DNA from: Gammaproteobacteria bacterium
GTDB taxonomy: Bacteria; Pseudomonadota; Gammaproteobacteria; DSM-16500
Direction: 5' to 3'
Length of the DNA: 64,000 nucleotides
Assembly (NCBI GenBank): GCA_021156085.1
Contig: JAJNBC010000008.1
Span: 21,281 to 85,280 of the forward strand
Part shown: positions 63,869-64,000 of the stretch, piece after piece
Layout of the letters: each line of letters opens with the position of its first letter
Position numbering within the stretch: the stretch's first letter is position 1
Notes under the pieces: model-generated
Database searches by the model: none
What the model saw: only the letters and a program-made list of their open reading frames with translations
Told to the model about the DNA's origin: nothing
Translations under genes and position numbers: made by a program

Positions 63869-64000
63869 TTATCCGGCGAGAGAAGGGGGCTGAGTGTCTC
63901 TAACGTTATGGGGCTTTTGCAATTCTGTTTTAATTTGTTCTTGTCCTCGCTGATGTTGAACGCCCTTGAATAAGGAATACCCTCCGGAAGTTACCGCTAC
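63869..64000 (-). CDS. 3' end of a gene running off the right edge
   Basis: The minus-strand frame is open from the right edge to TAA at 63869. The visible 43 residues read VAVTSGGYSLFKGVQHQRGQ and then a Lys/Gln/Pro-rich end. This is too little to assign a family. A terminator follows. Confidence 0.5.
   Translation of the reverse strand, partial: VAVTSGGYSLFKGVQHQRGQEQIKTELQKPHNVRDTQPPSLAG

Noticed and set aside
1..64000. CRISPR arrays, tRNA, rRNA or prophage structural genes
   Set aside because: I looked for regular short direct repeats, cloverleaf sequences and phage-type genes. The only regular array is the 124-bp palindromic element, and nothing else matched.

Overview
The window looks like a chromosome segment of an AT-rich gammaproteobacterium with an intracellular lifestyle, most plausibly in the order Legionellales. 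Ordinary gammaproteobacterial housekeeping genes (ETF-ubiquinone oxidoreductase, pabA/pabB, ribE-ribBA under an FMN riboswitch, cpdA, mltA, coaX, sixA) are interleaved with long proteins lacking clear bacterial counterparts. These carry ankyrin repeats, an F-box, coiled coils, Pro-rich linkers or late hydrophobic segments, as expected of secreted, host-directed proteins. No secretion system, rRNA, tRNA or CRISPR array is visible, so both lifestyle and taxon are inferences.

Layout. 1-4.2 kb: a frameshifted ankyrin/F-box membrane protein running off the left edge, and an unknown 528-aa protein. 4.3-8.5 kb: ETF-QO, a secreted SH3-like protein, a member of a duplicated membrane-tailed family, and a NarL-type response regulator. 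8.5-11.9 kb: a degraded accessory patch with two S24 repressor-like genes, a frameshifted AAA ATPase and three copies of a 144-bp palindromic element. 11.8-16 kb: pabA-pabB coupled to two unknown genes. 16.2-25 kb: a three-gene block of very large unknown proteins, ended by a triple tandem of the same element. 25.4-29.6 kb: a cpdA-GGDEF pair and the riboflavin operon. 29.7-33.7 kb: a paralogous unknown gene, then a graveyard of IS30 fragments and toxin-antitoxin genes (RelB/YafQ remnant and a HipBST-like triplet). 33.8-41.2 kb: mltA, a hydrolase, an AnkH-like ankyrin/cysteine-protease-like gene, the second paralogue, and DUF378. 41.9-51.2 kb: a compact NRPS-PKS-sensor-kinase operon. 51.2-60 kb: a 1010-aa ankyrin protein, coaX, sixA, an NlpC/P60-like protein, a flavin monooxygenase with a membrane tail, and the second membrane-tailed paralogue. 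60-64 kb: an Xre-RES toxin-antitoxin pair, DUF4160/DUF2442 relics, an S9 peptidase, and a partial gene at the right edge.

The most system-like locus is 41.9-51.2 kb. A stand-alone adenylation-carrier protein overlaps a single KS-AT-KR-ACP-TE polyketide synthase, which overlaps a PAS-PAS hybrid histidine kinase. The simplest reading is one amino acid plus one malonate unit, ketoreduced and released, giving a statine-like small molecule, with a sensor made from the same transcript. The second theme is a set of unknown proteins that seem to share a short strand-helix module and have paralogues within this window, suggesting local expansion of a host-interaction repertoire. Many accessory genes are broken by single small events (8-bp duplication, 1-nt losses, a nonsense codon, IS insertion). 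This could reflect genome erosion or, at some sites, assembly error.
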